The notes: generated by a model from the sequence alone, not told the origin. A stretch of DNA of 55,993 bases from Chloroflexota bacterium (GCA_029782225.1 JAKOVF010000053.1:1-55993), one strand, 5' to 3'; positions 42,806 to 51,596 are shown, counted from the stretch's first letter. Numbers and translations: made by a program.

Positions 42806-43948
42806 ATGTCGGAACCTTTGAATCGTGGGGATGAAAAACCTCCCAGTCGCCGGATGAAGCGTTACTGGAAAATCGCTGTACTTGCCAATATAAAAGACGA
42901 AAGCCAACCAAAACCCGAGGGCGTTCCACCGGACGCTTTCGCTGACTTTGACCACATCGAGACAATAGACTCGATCCGGGCCGCCCTGGAATCTGATGGC
43001 CATACAACAGTTTTTATCCAGGCTGATAGGGACCTGCCCTACGCCCTGCGGGAAGAGAGACCCGATATTTGCTTCAATATTGCCGAGGGCATCGGAGGGG
43101 ATGCGCGCGAGGCGCAAGTCCCTGCCCTGCTCGAGATGCAGGGGATACCATATACAGGCTCGCGCGTACTGACCAACGGCATCTCGCTCGACAAGACGCT
43201 CACAAAACGCATCTGGCGCGACAGGCGACTCCCTGTTGCTCCGTTCCAGGAATTTACGCTTGGAGATGAACCTCTCCGCCCTGAACTCACGTTTCCCCTC
43301 TTTGTAAAACCCGCCCGCGAAGGGACCGGCATGGGCGTGGACATGAATGCCATTGTCCATAACGAGAAGGAATTGCGCGAACGCGCGTATTACATCATCA
43401 ACACTTACATGCAGCCTGCCCTCGTTGAAATCTTCCTGCCCGGACGCGAGTTCACAGTAGGCATCATGGGGCGACAGGATGCCCGGCTTTATTCGCGTCA
43501 TCCAGAATGGTATGAAAAAGACGGCTTCCACCGCTTCCCCGTTCTCGAACTGGACAGCAGCCGCTCGGTCACGCCGCTGGTCTACAGCCAGGCTGCGAAG
43601 TCCAAGGAAGTGGGCGAAGAGGGAGCACCAGGTTATTTTTGCCCTGCACATATCGAGCCTGAACTTGAGAAGAGACTCAAAACATTCGCCTTGCGCGCAC
43701 ACCAGTTGCTCTATGCCCTGGATGTTTCCCGCACGGACATCCGCCTGGATGCCGAGGGCAACCCACGTTTGCTGGAAATCAATACGCTACCGGGGCTTAC
43801 GCCTGATTACAGCGATCTTTGTCTCCAGGCCAAAGCGGAAGGAATCCGCTATGAAGATCTTATCCTTGAGATCCTTTATCTGGGAGCCAGCCGTTGGGGG
43901 ATGCTGGAACCTCGCGATATGCCAGCCGAAAATGGAAGAGTAAAGTAG
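42806..43948 (+). CDS. D-alanine-D-alanine ligase-like ATP-grasp enzyme
   Basis: A 380-residue ATP-grasp ligase. FNIAEGIGGDAREAQVPALL and the following GIPYTGS form the Ddl substrate region, FPLFVKPAREGTGMG the ATP-binding lysine strand, and SRTDIRLD plus LEINTLPGLTPDYSD the metal-binding Asp and Glu/Asn. This matches the D-Ala-D-Ala ligase family, but with an extended N-terminus (MSEPLNRGDEKPPSRR) and without neighbouring mur genes, so another carboxylate-amine ligase is possible. AAGGAG is 5 nt before the ATG; an upstream start is rejected. It diverges from atpA and ends at a strong terminator. Confidence 0.87.
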   Translation: MSEPLNRGDEKPPSRRMKRYWKIAVLANIKDESQPKPEGVPPDAFADFDHIETIDSIRAALESDGHTTVFIQADRDLPYALREERPDICFNIAEGIGGDAREAQVPALLEMQGIPYTGSRVLTNGISLDKTLTKRIWRDRRLPVAPFQEFTLGDEPLRPELTFPLFVKPAREGTGMGVDMNAIVHNEKELRERAYYIINTYMQPALVEIFLPGREFTVGIMGRQDARLYSRHPEWYEKDGFHRFPVLELDSSRSVTPLVYSQAAKSKEVGEEGAPGYFCPAHIEPELEKRLKTFALRAHQLLYALDVSRTDIRLDAEGNPRLLEINTLPGLTPDYSDLCLQAKAEGIRYEDLILEILYLGASRWGMLEPRDMPAENGRVK

Positions 43949-43956
43949 AAAACTTG

Positions 43957-43988
43957 CAGGCCCCGGAAATCCGGGGCCTGTTTTTATT
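43957..43988 (+). terminator. Rho-independent terminator, rightward
   Basis: A perfect 10-bp stem CAGGCCCCGG/CCGGGGCCTG with loop AAAT, followed by TTTTTATT. It ends the ATP-grasp transcript before the converging cytochrome gene. Confidence 0.9.
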
Positions 43989-44034
43989 CTCTTTTCCATC
44001 GATAGTCGAACTGCCAGTCAAGCAGAGAAACCAG

Positions 44035-45645
44035 TTAATCATCGCCACCTCCGCCGCCATGTCCACCCCCTTCGCCACCGCCTTCGCTGCCCGGATTCCC
44101 ATCGTGACAAGCTGTGCAAGTTGCGGAACTTAAATTGGTTGTGTGACACGTGCGGCACGTGGTATTTCCATGATTAACTCCCCGCCCACCTTCATCTGCA
44201 ATAGCAGGATGTGGGCCGTTGTAAGCCGCAGCCCAGTTATTTGTCGTATGGCACTCCGCGCAGGTAGTACCAAACATCCCGGCGTGGTAGGCCGGGTCGG
44301 CATGACAGGAAACACAATCCGTGGGCGTGCCTTTGAACACATTATTCACATGGCATTGTGTGCAAGGCGCGGAAACATGCGCGCCGGTCAACTGGAAGGC
44401 CGCACGATTATGATCGAAGGTCGCCTCCCCCCAAGCACGAGGTGTATGACACGCACCGCAGTCCGTTCCAAACTGGCCGTTGTGTTCATCATCCTTTTGA
44501 TGACATGAATAACAATCCGTTGGCGTATCTTTGAAGGCAGCCGTTTGATGACAGGCTTTGCAGTTGACCTCACTGTGTTTGCCTTCCAGTTTGAATGCAA
44601 ACTGATTGTGATCCACTGAAACGCTGTCCCAACCAGATGCATTATGGCACGCGCCGCAGTCTGTGCCAAACTGACCGCCATGCTCGTCATCCCGGGCGTG
44701 GCAGGAGTAACAATCCATCGGCGTACCTTTATAGACGCCGTTGATATGGCATTCATCGCATTTCGCTTCGAGATGCCGCCCCTCGAGCTTGAACGCTGCC
44801 AGATTATGATCGAACTTCGCGGGCTTCCATCCTTCAGAAGAGTGACAGGAACCGCAGTCCTGACCAAAGCGGGCTTGATGAGCGTCATCCTTGGAGTGAC
44901 AGGAGAAGCAATCCTGCGGCGCGGATTGCAATGAAGCGAGGTCGTGAGCATTGATATGACAATCCGTACACGCAGCGTCCTTGTGCTTGCCAGCCAGCTT
45001 GAATGTAAAAGCCGAGTGACTGAAGTCATTCCCAAAGCGGTCGACTCCATCGTGACAGGCGAGGCAATCTGTCCCGAAGGCCTGGACATGTCCATCAGCA
45101 AAGGCCGTGTCCATTTGACGGTGGCAACTGTCGCAGGTGGACGAAGCGAACGTTGTCACATCACCATCGTGACAATCCTGACAGGTAAACGGTTCGCGCG
45201 TGGACTTGCGCTGGTGTCCGTTTAGAGAGAATCCTAATGCCTCATGAGGGAACACGTTTTCGCCAAGGTCAGTGAGCGCGGCAGTCGGTCCGCGATGTTC
45301 AGGATGACAATCGCGACATCTCAGGCTGGGACTCTTCCGAGTGATGATGCCATGCAGTTTCGCCACGTCGAACATTTCCGCGGCAATTTCAGTATGACAG
45401 CTCGCGCAGCGGTCTGCCATCGTCTCGCGTTCCCATGGCGCGGTGTGACATGATTTGCAGTCAGTGATCTGGGCATGCGACGAAACGCCGCCATAGGTTT
45501 TTCCATGTTCATTCACGCCATTTAGACTTCCGGCGGTGAACATCTGACTCCCGCTGGCAAAAGCAACGCCGACAAGCACAAAAGCAGTGATCAGCGCTGC
45601 GACAATTCCAGTGCTTGTGAGACAGCCTAATTTATTGGATTGCAT
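44035..45645 (-). CDS. 20-haem c-type cytochrome, operon A
   Basis: A 536-residue exported cytochrome c of the class III (c3-like) repeat type. The signal peptide is SNKLGCLTSTGIVAALITAFVLVGVAFASG (residues about 3-32). I count 20 CxxCH motifs. The first seven form a conserved head domain; then come three complete 66-residue trihaem repeats and four final motifs. Each repeat has three CxxCH and three further conserved histidines (DxH, DHN and GKH), enough for bis-His ligation of every haem. The tail is glycine-, histidine- and acid-rich (GGGEGGGHGGGGGDD). AGGAGG precedes the ATG. It is the last gene of operon A, 10 bp after the cytochrome b gene. Likely electron outlet at the cell surface. 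Confidence 0.93.
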   Translation of the reverse strand: MQSNKLGCLTSTGIVAALITAFVLVGVAFASGSQMFTAGSLNGVNEHGKTYGGVSSHAQITDCKSCHTAPWERETMADRCASCHTEIAAEMFDVAKLHGIITRKSPSLRCRDCHPEHRGPTAALTDLGENVFPHEALGFSLNGHQRKSTREPFTCQDCHDGDVTTFASSTCDSCHRQMDTAFADGHVQAFGTDCLACHDGVDRFGNDFSHSAFTFKLAGKHKDAACTDCHINAHDLASLQSAPQDCFSCHSKDDAHQARFGQDCGSCHSSEGWKPAKFDHNLAAFKLEGRHLEAKCDECHINGVYKGTPMDCYSCHARDDEHGGQFGTDCGACHNASGWDSVSVDHNQFAFKLEGKHSEVNCKACHQTAAFKDTPTDCYSCHQKDDEHNGQFGTDCGACHTPRAWGEATFDHNRAAFQLTGAHVSAPCTQCHVNNVFKGTPTDCVSCHADPAYHAGMFGTTCAECHTTNNWAAAYNGPHPAIADEGGRGVNHGNTTCRTCHTTNLSSATCTACHDGNPGSEGGGEGGGHGGGGGDD

Positions 45646-45655
45646 ACGATCCCTC

Positions 45656-46210
45656 CTATCGCAGGAACGTGGCGTAGTAAAGCGCCGCGCCGATGTGTAC
45701 AAACGCAGAAATGAAGAGCGCCATGCCAATCGGAATGTGAACCGTGTGCCACAAAGCCATCAACCGACGCGCCTGGCGCAGCGCGGCTTCTGAAAGCGTC
45801 CCTTCAATTTCAAGACCATCCAGTGTACGCGGGATGCGCGTGTAAATGTATCGTCCAATGAATCCACTGACAACGATCACGACTGTAAAGAGTGTAGTTA
45901 CCCCCGCCAGTCCATTGAACTTCCACGAGGTATGCAGCAGGACCATATACGGCCCGACTAAGCCGGTAAAAATATGGAATTGCAGCCAGCTGGACATTTT
46001 CCCCCAGCGTGCACTGCGAGTGCGTTTCCGCAGGCTGTAAAGAGTCTCTGTCATCAGCATCAGGATGAAACCCAAAATCCCAAGAGAGTGGCCAAACAAT
46101 TCACCTGCCGGTGGGACTTTTCTCGTCAAGAAGAGTACAAATCCATAAATCCCCGTAATGACGATTGCAAATACGAACGCCAACCACAATTCTCTGCTGC
46201 CGCGTAACAT
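45656..46210 (-). CDS. Dihaem-type membrane cytochrome b, operon A
   Basis: A 184-residue membrane protein with about five helices (9-29, 36-58, 76-96, 102-124, 155-180). His79 and His93 lie 14 residues apart in helix 3, and His158 and His172 lie 14 apart in helix 5, the arrangement that holds two b haems across a membrane; His41 and His155 are also kept in the paralogue. No haem c motif is present. It should take electrons from the cytoplasmic ferredoxin/FAD pair or from quinol and pass them to the multihaem cytochrome. It is nearly the same as the protein encoded at 51042. Exact cytochrome b family not recognised. Confidence 0.82.
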   Translation of the reverse strand: MLRGSRELWLAFVFAIVITGIYGFVLFLTRKVPPAGELFGHSLGILGFILMLMTETLYSLRKRTRSARWGKMSSWLQFHIFTGLVGPYMVLLHTSWKFNGLAGVTTLFTVVIVVSGFIGRYIYTRIPRTLDGLEIEGTLSEAALRQARRLMALWHTVHIPIGMALFISAFVHIGAALYYATFLR

Positions 46211-46228
46211 CAGTGCATTCTCCTCAAT

Positions 46229-46391
46229 TATGTGTCACTCTCCCGAAGGACATCGGGACGATGTGAGGGAGCGCTTCTTGCGACCGAAGAGTCTCCTACA
46301 TCACGTGGGGATTCTTCACTGCTATCGCAGCTCACCTGTGCCTGCGCACTGCGTCTTCGCGCAGCGAACGGCGGTGCAGGCAGAATGACAT
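46229..46391. repeat. Dispersed TGTCA(T/C)TCT...AGAATGACA repeat
   Basis: TGTCACTCTCCCG at one end and GCAGAATGACA at the other, with internal ACCGAAGAGTCTCCT and GGATTCTTC. It fills the 189-bp gap between the FAD-protein and cytochrome b genes of operon A; operon B has only 48 bp there. Confidence 0.55.
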
Positions 46392-46399
46392 TTGCCAGA

Positions 46400-47710
46400 C
46401 TACAATGCCGCCTGCTTGCTCCAGGTTGTCCAAAACTCTGCGATCAGGTCTGCAACCGGGGCCTTCGGTTGCAAGAGACGCTGACGAATCGATGAAATAT
46501 CGGCGCCGTTGGCAATCATTTTTTGCAGCGGCGTGGACAGAGTCTGATCACCCATCACTACCGCGCCGATCAACGTCTTCTCACCCACCATTAAGCGGAC
46601 ATGGTTCACATCGAAACCCGTCTGTGCCTCGATGGCATCCGGTAATTCGCGCCATGTTTCGCTATCGCCGCGGGCGATGCCAATGATATCATCGTCACGG
46701 CCATGTCCCACCGCGCCGATGATCGTGGTCGTCAGGCCAGCTAGTCGCGTCACATTGAAAGGGGCCGCTTTCAAGTACGCCGTGTTTTTTCCCGCCATAT
46801 TCAAACCGGCAACATGTCCCTGCTCACGTGCAGGTGTCCAGAGGCTGTCCAGCACAGACCGCCCACTCAGCGGATCGTAAACCTGTGCAACATCGCCCGC
46901 CGCGTAGATATCAGGATCGTTCGTCTGAAGATGATCATTGACCAGAATCCCGCGGTCCAGGGCCAACTCGCTGGCTCGCGCCAGTTCCAATCGCGGACGG
47001 ATTCCAATCGCGTAGGCGACTATGTCACATTTCAAGGAGCGCCCATCCAGCAAGCGGACTCCGCTGACGCGGTCGTGCTTTCCTAATACTTCGAGCAGTT
47101 CGGCGTGAAAATGCAAAGTCACGCCTTCTTCCTGCAGTCGTTTCTCCACCGTGCGGGATTCGTGCTCATCAAGCACATTACTCCAATATCTGTCCCCGCG
47201 CAGTAAATAGTGAACCTTGACGCCGCGTGCCACGAGACCTTCGGTCAATTCGAGCGCTGTGATGCCGCCGCCAACAACCACAGCAGTTTTGCCACGTTTG
47301 GCTAATCTTAGGATATGGCGAGCATCCTCCAGGTGGTCGAGCTTGAGCACACCTTCCAACCTGGCGCCAGGCACCTCAAGCGGCACTGCTTGCGCGCCTG
47401 TGGCGATGAGTAACTTGTCGTAAGTCAGCCGTGATTGGCCGTCAACTTCAAGTGCATGTTCGGAGCGTAGAATGCGCGTCACGCGTCCTTTGACGTAATT
47501 GAATTTCAGCCGCTTATAGTCTTCCTGCGTGCGCGGATACAAGGCCTGGTCGTGGAGTTCGCCCGTTAAATAGTAGGCAAGCCCGGGTCGGGAATAGAAT
47601 CCGTGCGGGTCATCGCAAATCATGACAATTTCCCCCGTTTTATCCACAGACCGGAGCGCTTCAATGGCCGCGATCCCGGCCACGCCGGAGCCGATCAAAA
47701 CATATCTCAT
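46400..47710 (-). CDS. FAD/NAD(P)-dependent oxidoreductase, operon A
   Basis: A 436-residue flavoprotein of the NirB/rubredoxin-reductase-like group. GSGVAGIAAIEAL (about 7-19) binds FAD, LIATGA (101-106) is the second FAD motif, VVVGGGITALELTEGL (about 145-160) binds NAD(P)H, and YAAGDVAQVYD is the closing FAD motif. No CxxC redox pair is present, so it passes electrons from NAD(P)H by flavin alone. GGGGAG precedes the ATG, and the ATG overlaps the ferredoxin stop (ATGA), indicating tight coupling. It probably forms a complex with the 2[4Fe-4S] ferredoxin. The C-terminal 100 residues (TGFDVNHVRLM to the end) fit the family's extra domain. Confidence 0.88.
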   Translation of the reverse strand: MRYVLIGSGVAGIAAIEALRSVDKTGEIVMICDDPHGFYSRPGLAYYLTGELHDQALYPRTQEDYKRLKFNYVKGRVTRILRSEHALEVDGQSRLTYDKLLIATGAQAVPLEVPGARLEGVLKLDHLEDARHILRLAKRGKTAVVVGGGITALELTEGLVARGVKVHYLLRGDRYWSNVLDEHESRTVEKRLQEEGVTLHFHAELLEVLGKHDRVSGVRLLDGRSLKCDIVAYAIGIRPRLELARASELALDRGILVNDHLQTNDPDIYAAGDVAQVYDPLSGRSVLDSLWTPAREQGHVAGLNMAGKNTAYLKAAPFNVTRLAGLTTTIIGAVGHGRDDDIIGIARGDSETWRELPDAIEAQTGFDVNHVRLMVGEKTLIGAVVMGDQTLSTPLQKMIANGADISSIRQRLLQPKAPVADLIAEFWTTWSKQAAL

Positions 47711-47973
47711 TCGCTTCTCCCCTCGAACAGGTCGGTGCGTTCGAAGCGCAGCACCCCGCGCGGACAGCGCGCGATACACTCTCCGCAGGTCAAACATTCG
47801 CTGTGGATCACGGCTTCGCCCCGCCAGACGTGGGCGCGGACGTCAATCCCTATGGGACAGTTATAGGTACAAATCCCACATTGAACACAACGCGCCGGAT
47901 CAGGCACTACATGCCCGGCCACCAGCGCGGCGTGCCTGGTTGATTCACTCTTAAATAGGTTCAAAAAAGACAC
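47707..47973 (-). CDS. 2[4Fe-4S] ferredoxin-type protein, operon A
   Basis: An 88-residue bacterial-type ferredoxin. Cysteines 29, 32, 35, 39 (CVQCGICTYNCP) and 60, 63, 66, 70 (CLTCGECIARCP) make two [4Fe-4S] clusters. The first about 25 residues (SFLNLFKSESTRHAALVAG) are an extension not found in simple ferredoxins and may dock on the flavoprotein. It overlaps the FAD gene by 4 bp. It is the first gene of operon A. It probably carries electrons between the FAD protein and the cytochrome b. Confidence 0.93.
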   Translation of the reverse strand: MSFLNLFKSESTRHAALVAGHVVPDPARCVQCGICTYNCPIGIDVRAHVWRGEAVIHSECLTCGECIARCPRGVLRFERTDLFEGRSE

Positions 47974-48032
47974 AACAACCCTCCCAAATTAAGTCGCAGG
48001 AGCATTTGAAAAGTTACGCCCCTCACAAGCAG

Positions 48033-48038
48033 ATTATA
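48033..48038 (-). promoter_or_regulatory. Possible -10 of operon A
   Basis: TATAAT on the minus strand, 60 bp upstream of the ferredoxin ATG and just beyond the operon B terminator. The region at 16-18 bp upstream gives no good -35, so this is tentative. Confidence 0.35.
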
Positions 48039-48040
48039 GA

Positions 48041-48073
48041 ACAAAAAACAGGACTGTGCCGCCACAATCCTGT
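48041..48073 (-). terminator. Terminator of operon B
   Basis: ACAGGATTGTG and CACAGTCCTGT (minus strand) form an 11-nt stem with one mismatch around a short loop, followed by TTTTTTGT. It ends the 41-haem transcript just ahead of operon A. Confidence 0.8.
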
Positions 48074-48099
48074 AAGCTAATCAGAACAGGAGGCCAGAT

Positions 48100-51033
48100 T
48101 CACGGATTATTACTGTTGTGGCATTCCAGGCATGTGAATTCATTGACCGTGGACGGATGGCAGGTTTTGCATGTCGCGCCATGATGTTTGAGGAGGTTTT
48201 CTCCGCTGCGGGTTGGATGGTTCCCGATGAATTGGGCCGGCGTCCAGCCTGAGGTGGTGTGGCATTGCCCGCAATTCGTTCCAAACGCGCCCGCGTGGAA
48301 GGATGGCTCACCGTGGCAGGAAGCGCAATCCGTTGGCGTTCCTTGATATTGCCCTGACTGGTGACATTGATTACAACTTACTTTCGTGTGTTGACCCGTC
48401 AGTGGAAAAGCCGTCTTGTTGTGGTCAAACGTGACATTGCTCCAGCCGCTCGGCGAGTGACACTGGGCACAGTCCTGGCCCATCTGTCCATTGTGTTTGT
48501 CATCTGCAGAATGACATGAATAACAAGCTGTCGGCGTGCCCTTGTAGACGCCATTTGCATGACACGAGGCACAGGCCAGGCTGGTGTGCTTGCCCACCAG
48601 AGGAAAGGCAGTCGAGTTATGATCGAAAGTTGCATCGGACCATTTGGTGGGCGCGTGGCACTGCGCACAGTTCGTTCCAAATTGACCATTATGCTTGTCC
48701 TTCGCAGCATGGCAGGAATAACAATCCTTTGGTGTGCCTTTATATACGCCATTGACATGACAGGAAGCACAGGCAACCGTCTTATGTGAACTCATCAGCG
48801 GGAAGGCCGTGTTGTTATGGTCAAAAGTTGCATCCTGCCATTTCGTCGGTTTATGGCACTGGGCACAGTCCGTGCCGAACTGACCGCCATGCGCGTCCTT
48901 TGCCGCGTGACAGGAGTAGCAGTCCTTTGGCGTCCCTTTATAGATGCCGTTCACATGACAGGCCTGGCAGGCCACTGTTGCATGTGAGCTGACCAGCGGG
49001 AAAGCACTCTTGCTGTGATCGAAAGTGACATCATTCCACTTTGTGGGTTTATGGCATTGCGCGCAGTTCGTACCAAACTGACCATTGTGCTTGTCCTTTG
49101 CGGCGTGGCAGGAATAGCAATCTGTTGGCGTCCCTTTATAAATTCCATTGGCATGGCACAGTTTACAGGCAACGGTCATGTGCGAGCCGACCAACGGGAA
49201 TGCGGTCTTGCTGTGATCAAAGGAAACGTTCTGCCAGCCGCTCGGGGTATGACATTGGGAACAAACCGCGCCGAACTGACCATTGTGAACATCCTTCGAC
49301 GCGTGACACGCTACACAGGCTGTCGGTGTTCCTTTGAATACACCGTTGACATGGCACTGTCTGCAAGCCACAGAAATATGCTGACCTGCTAATGGGAACG
49401 CTGTTTTGCTGTGATCGAACGAAACATTTTTCCAGCCGCTGGTGGTATGGCACTGCGCACAATTGGTGCCGAATTGGCCGTTGTGGATATCATTGGCTGA
49501 GTGACAGGCAAAACAATTCGTCGGCGTGCCTTTGAAGGTATTGTTCACATGACAGGACATGCACGCAACTTTGACGTGTAATCCGGTCAGCGGGAATTTG
49601 GTCTTCGAATGATCGAAGGAAACATCCTGCCACTTCGTAGTCGTATGGCATGTTCCGCAGTCCTTGCCAAACTGACCTTTATGAGCATCCACAGCCGCGT
49701 GGCAGGAATAGCAATCTGTCGGCGTCCCTTTGAAAACACCGTTGATGTGACAGGCTTTACACTCAACCGTCCTGTGAGTACCGGTTAATGAGAAACCCGT
49801 TATATCGTGATTGAAGTGAACCGGCTTCCACGCATCAGGTGTATGGCACTGCGCACAATCCTTGCCAAACTGACCAAGATGCACATCCACGTGGCAGGAG
49901 GCACAATCCGTTGGCGTTCCTTTGTAGACTCCGTTTTTATGGCAGAGCGCGCACTCAACAGTGAGGTGCTTCCCTGCAAGCGGAAACGCCGTCTTGGAAT
50001 GGTCAAAGGTTGCCTTCTTCCAATCGGTGGTTGTGTGGCATGTTTCGCAGTCCGATCCAAGTTGTCCCTTATGAGGATCGTTCTGCTGATGGCACGAGAA
50101 GCAATCTTTGGGGGTGCCCTTGAATACGCCGTTCGCATGACACTTCTCACAGGCCACGTTCACATGCGAGCCGTCCAATTTGAAATCAGAACGATTGTGG
50201 TCAAACGTCGAAGGCTTCCAGCCGCTGGTCGTATGACAGGATCCGCAATCAGTTCCCAGCGTCCCTTGATGCGGATCATCCTTCTGATGACAGGAGAAGC
50301 AATCCTGTCCCGTCAGCTGGAGGCTTACAACGTTATGTGCCTGAACATGGCATTGTGAACACGCCACCTCCGCATGCTTGCCGTCCAACTTAAAGGCAAA
50401 CTGGTTGTGATCAAAATCCTTCCCAAAGCGGTCCACGCCATCGTGACAATCGAGACAATTTTTGCCAAACGCAACCTGATGGTCCACCATGAATGCCATA
50501 TCCATTTCCAGATGGCATTGCTGACAGGTGACCTGATCAAAGCTCATGACGTCGCTCCCATGACAATCGGCGCACAGGAACGGTTCATTCTTCGCCGTGA
50601 ACTGGTGACCGTTTAAGGAATAGTGGGCAACCTCATGCGGGAACCGCCAGCCTTCCAAGACGGTGAGCGCGGCCGTCGGTCCCTTGTGTTCCGGATGACA
50701 GGTGCGGCATTTCGCATTTGGATCGATCGCCATCATCCGGCCATGGATCGATGCCGGATCTTTCATCTCTGCTGCGACATCCACATGACAGGCCGAGCAG
50801 CGATCATCCATCGTCGCGGTTTCCCAGGGAGCGGTGTGGCAGGCCTTGCAGTCACCGGCGATCTCCGCATGAGACGAGACGCCGCCGAGCACATCTCCCG
50901 TCACCGCATTTAAAGCGCCGGGGCTGTACATCAGTCCGCCGCCTGCAAGTGCAGTTCCCGCGATCGCAAAAGCAACAATTAAAGCTGCGAGAATTCCTGT
51001 ACTGGTAAGACAACCTAAGCGATTCGTTCTCAT
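48100..51033 (-). CDS. 41-haem c-type cytochrome, operon B
   Basis: A 977-residue exported cytochrome. The signal peptide (RTNRLGCLTSTGILAALIVAFAIAGTALAGG, residues 2-32) matches the 20-haem paralogue. I count 41 CxxCH motifs: seven in the head domain (to about residue 228), ten trihaem repeats of about 66 residues starting near Cys245 (one is 64), and four at the end. Each repeat ends near the phrase NGVYKGTPTDCYSCH and carries three further His (DxH, FDH, GxH), so all haems may be bis-His. The unit CYSCHAAKDKHNGQFGTNC is almost constant, suggesting recent repeat expansion. I start at the second of two adjacent ATG codons, with AGGGGG spaced 4 nt. It is last in operon B. Likely a long electron wire or surface conduit. 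Confidence 0.93.
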   Translation of the reverse strand: MRTNRLGCLTSTGILAALIVAFAIAGTALAGGGLMYSPGALNAVTGDVLGGVSSHAEIAGDCKACHTAPWETATMDDRCSACHVDVAAEMKDPASIHGRMMAIDPNAKCRTCHPEHKGPTAALTVLEGWRFPHEVAHYSLNGHQFTAKNEPFLCADCHGSDVMSFDQVTCQQCHLEMDMAFMVDHQVAFGKNCLDCHDGVDRFGKDFDHNQFAFKLDGKHAEVACSQCHVQAHNVVSLQLTGQDCFSCHQKDDPHQGTLGTDCGSCHTTSGWKPSTFDHNRSDFKLDGSHVNVACEKCHANGVFKGTPKDCFSCHQQNDPHKGQLGSDCETCHTTTDWKKATFDHSKTAFPLAGKHLTVECALCHKNGVYKGTPTDCASCHVDVHLGQFGKDCAQCHTPDAWKPVHFNHDITGFSLTGTHRTVECKACHINGVFKGTPTDCYSCHAAVDAHKGQFGKDCGTCHTTTKWQDVSFDHSKTKFPLTGLHVKVACMSCHVNNTFKGTPTNCFACHSANDIHNGQFGTNCAQCHTTSGWKNVSFDHSKTAFPLAGQHISVACRQCHVNGVFKGTPTACVACHASKDVHNGQFGAVCSQCHTPSGWQNVSFDHSKTAFPLVGSHMTVACKLCHANGIYKGTPTDCYSCHAAKDKHNGQFGTNCAQCHKPTKWNDVTFDHSKSAFPLVSSHATVACQACHVNGIYKGTPKDCYSCHAAKDAHGGQFGTDCAQCHKPTKWQDATFDHNNTAFPLMSSHKTVACASCHVNGVYKGTPKDCYSCHAAKDKHNGQFGTNCAQCHAPTKWSDATFDHNSTAFPLVGKHTSLACASCHANGVYKGTPTACYSCHSADDKHNGQMGQDCAQCHSPSGWSNVTFDHNKTAFPLTGQHTKVSCNQCHQSGQYQGTPTDCASCHGEPSFHAGAFGTNCGQCHTTSGWTPAQFIGNHPTRSGENLLKHHGATCKTCHPSTVNEFTCLECHNSNNP

Positions 51034-51041
51034 CATTCCCC

Positions 51042-51596
51042 CTATTTCAAAAACGTGGCGTAGTACAACGCCGCACCCATGTGGACAAAAGCCGCAACAA
51101 ACAGCGCCATTCCAATCGGGATATGGACGGTATGCCAGAGCGACATTAACCGCCGCGCCTGCCTCAGTGCCTCTTCCGAGAGCGCGTTCTGGATTTCCAA
51201 CCCATCCATCGTACGCGGAATGCGAGTGTAAATATACCGTCCAATGAATCCGCTGAAGACAATGACGACAGTAAGTAAAGTTGTGATTCCCGCGAGTCCG
51301 TTGAACTTCCACGAAGTATGCAGAAGCACCATATAAGGCCCGACCAGCCCGGTAAAAATGTGGAACTGAAGCCAGGCAGACATCTTCCCCCAGCGCGCCA
51401 CGCGACTCCGCTTGCGAAGGCTGTACAAGGTTTCTGTCATCAATATGAGCAGAAAACCAAGAATGCCCAGGCTATGACCGAACAGTTCACCTGCGGGTGG
51501 GATGGCACGCGTCAAATAAACGATCAGCAAATAAATCCCTGTGATCATCACGGCTGCGAAAAACGCAAACCACAACTCTCTGTTAGTGCGAAGCAT
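51042..51596 (-). CDS. Dihaem-type membrane cytochrome b, operon B
   Basis: A 184-residue paralogue of the protein encoded at 45656, with the same length and identical histidine positions (41, 79, 93, 155, 158, 172). The 79/93 and 158/172 pairs, each 14 residues apart, support two b haems in one membrane bundle. It lies 8 bp before the 41-haem gene and 48 bp after the FAD gene. Substitutions between the copies lie mostly in the first helix. The role is presumably to carry electrons through the membrane to the 41-haem cytochrome. Confidence 0.82.
   Translation of the reverse strand: MLRTNRELWFAFFAAVMITGIYLLIVYLTRAIPPAGELFGHSLGILGFLLILMTETLYSLRKRSRVARWGKMSAWLQFHIFTGLVGPYMVLLHTSWKFNGLAGITTLLTVVIVFSGFIGRYIYTRIPRTMDGLEIQNALSEEALRQARRLMSLWHTVHIPIGMALFVAAFVHMGAALYYATFLK

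Noticed and set aside
48048..48073. TTGTG...CACA word as a Rex operator before cytochrome operon A
   Set aside because: The word is part of the operon B terminator stem, followed by a T-run; the match to Rex is incomplete.
48300..50400. Regular roughly 198-bp direct repeats that could suggest a CRISPR array or satellite DNA
   Set aside because: The repeats are in frame and encode the trihaem cytochrome units; CRISPR repeats are far shorter and separated by unrelated spacers.
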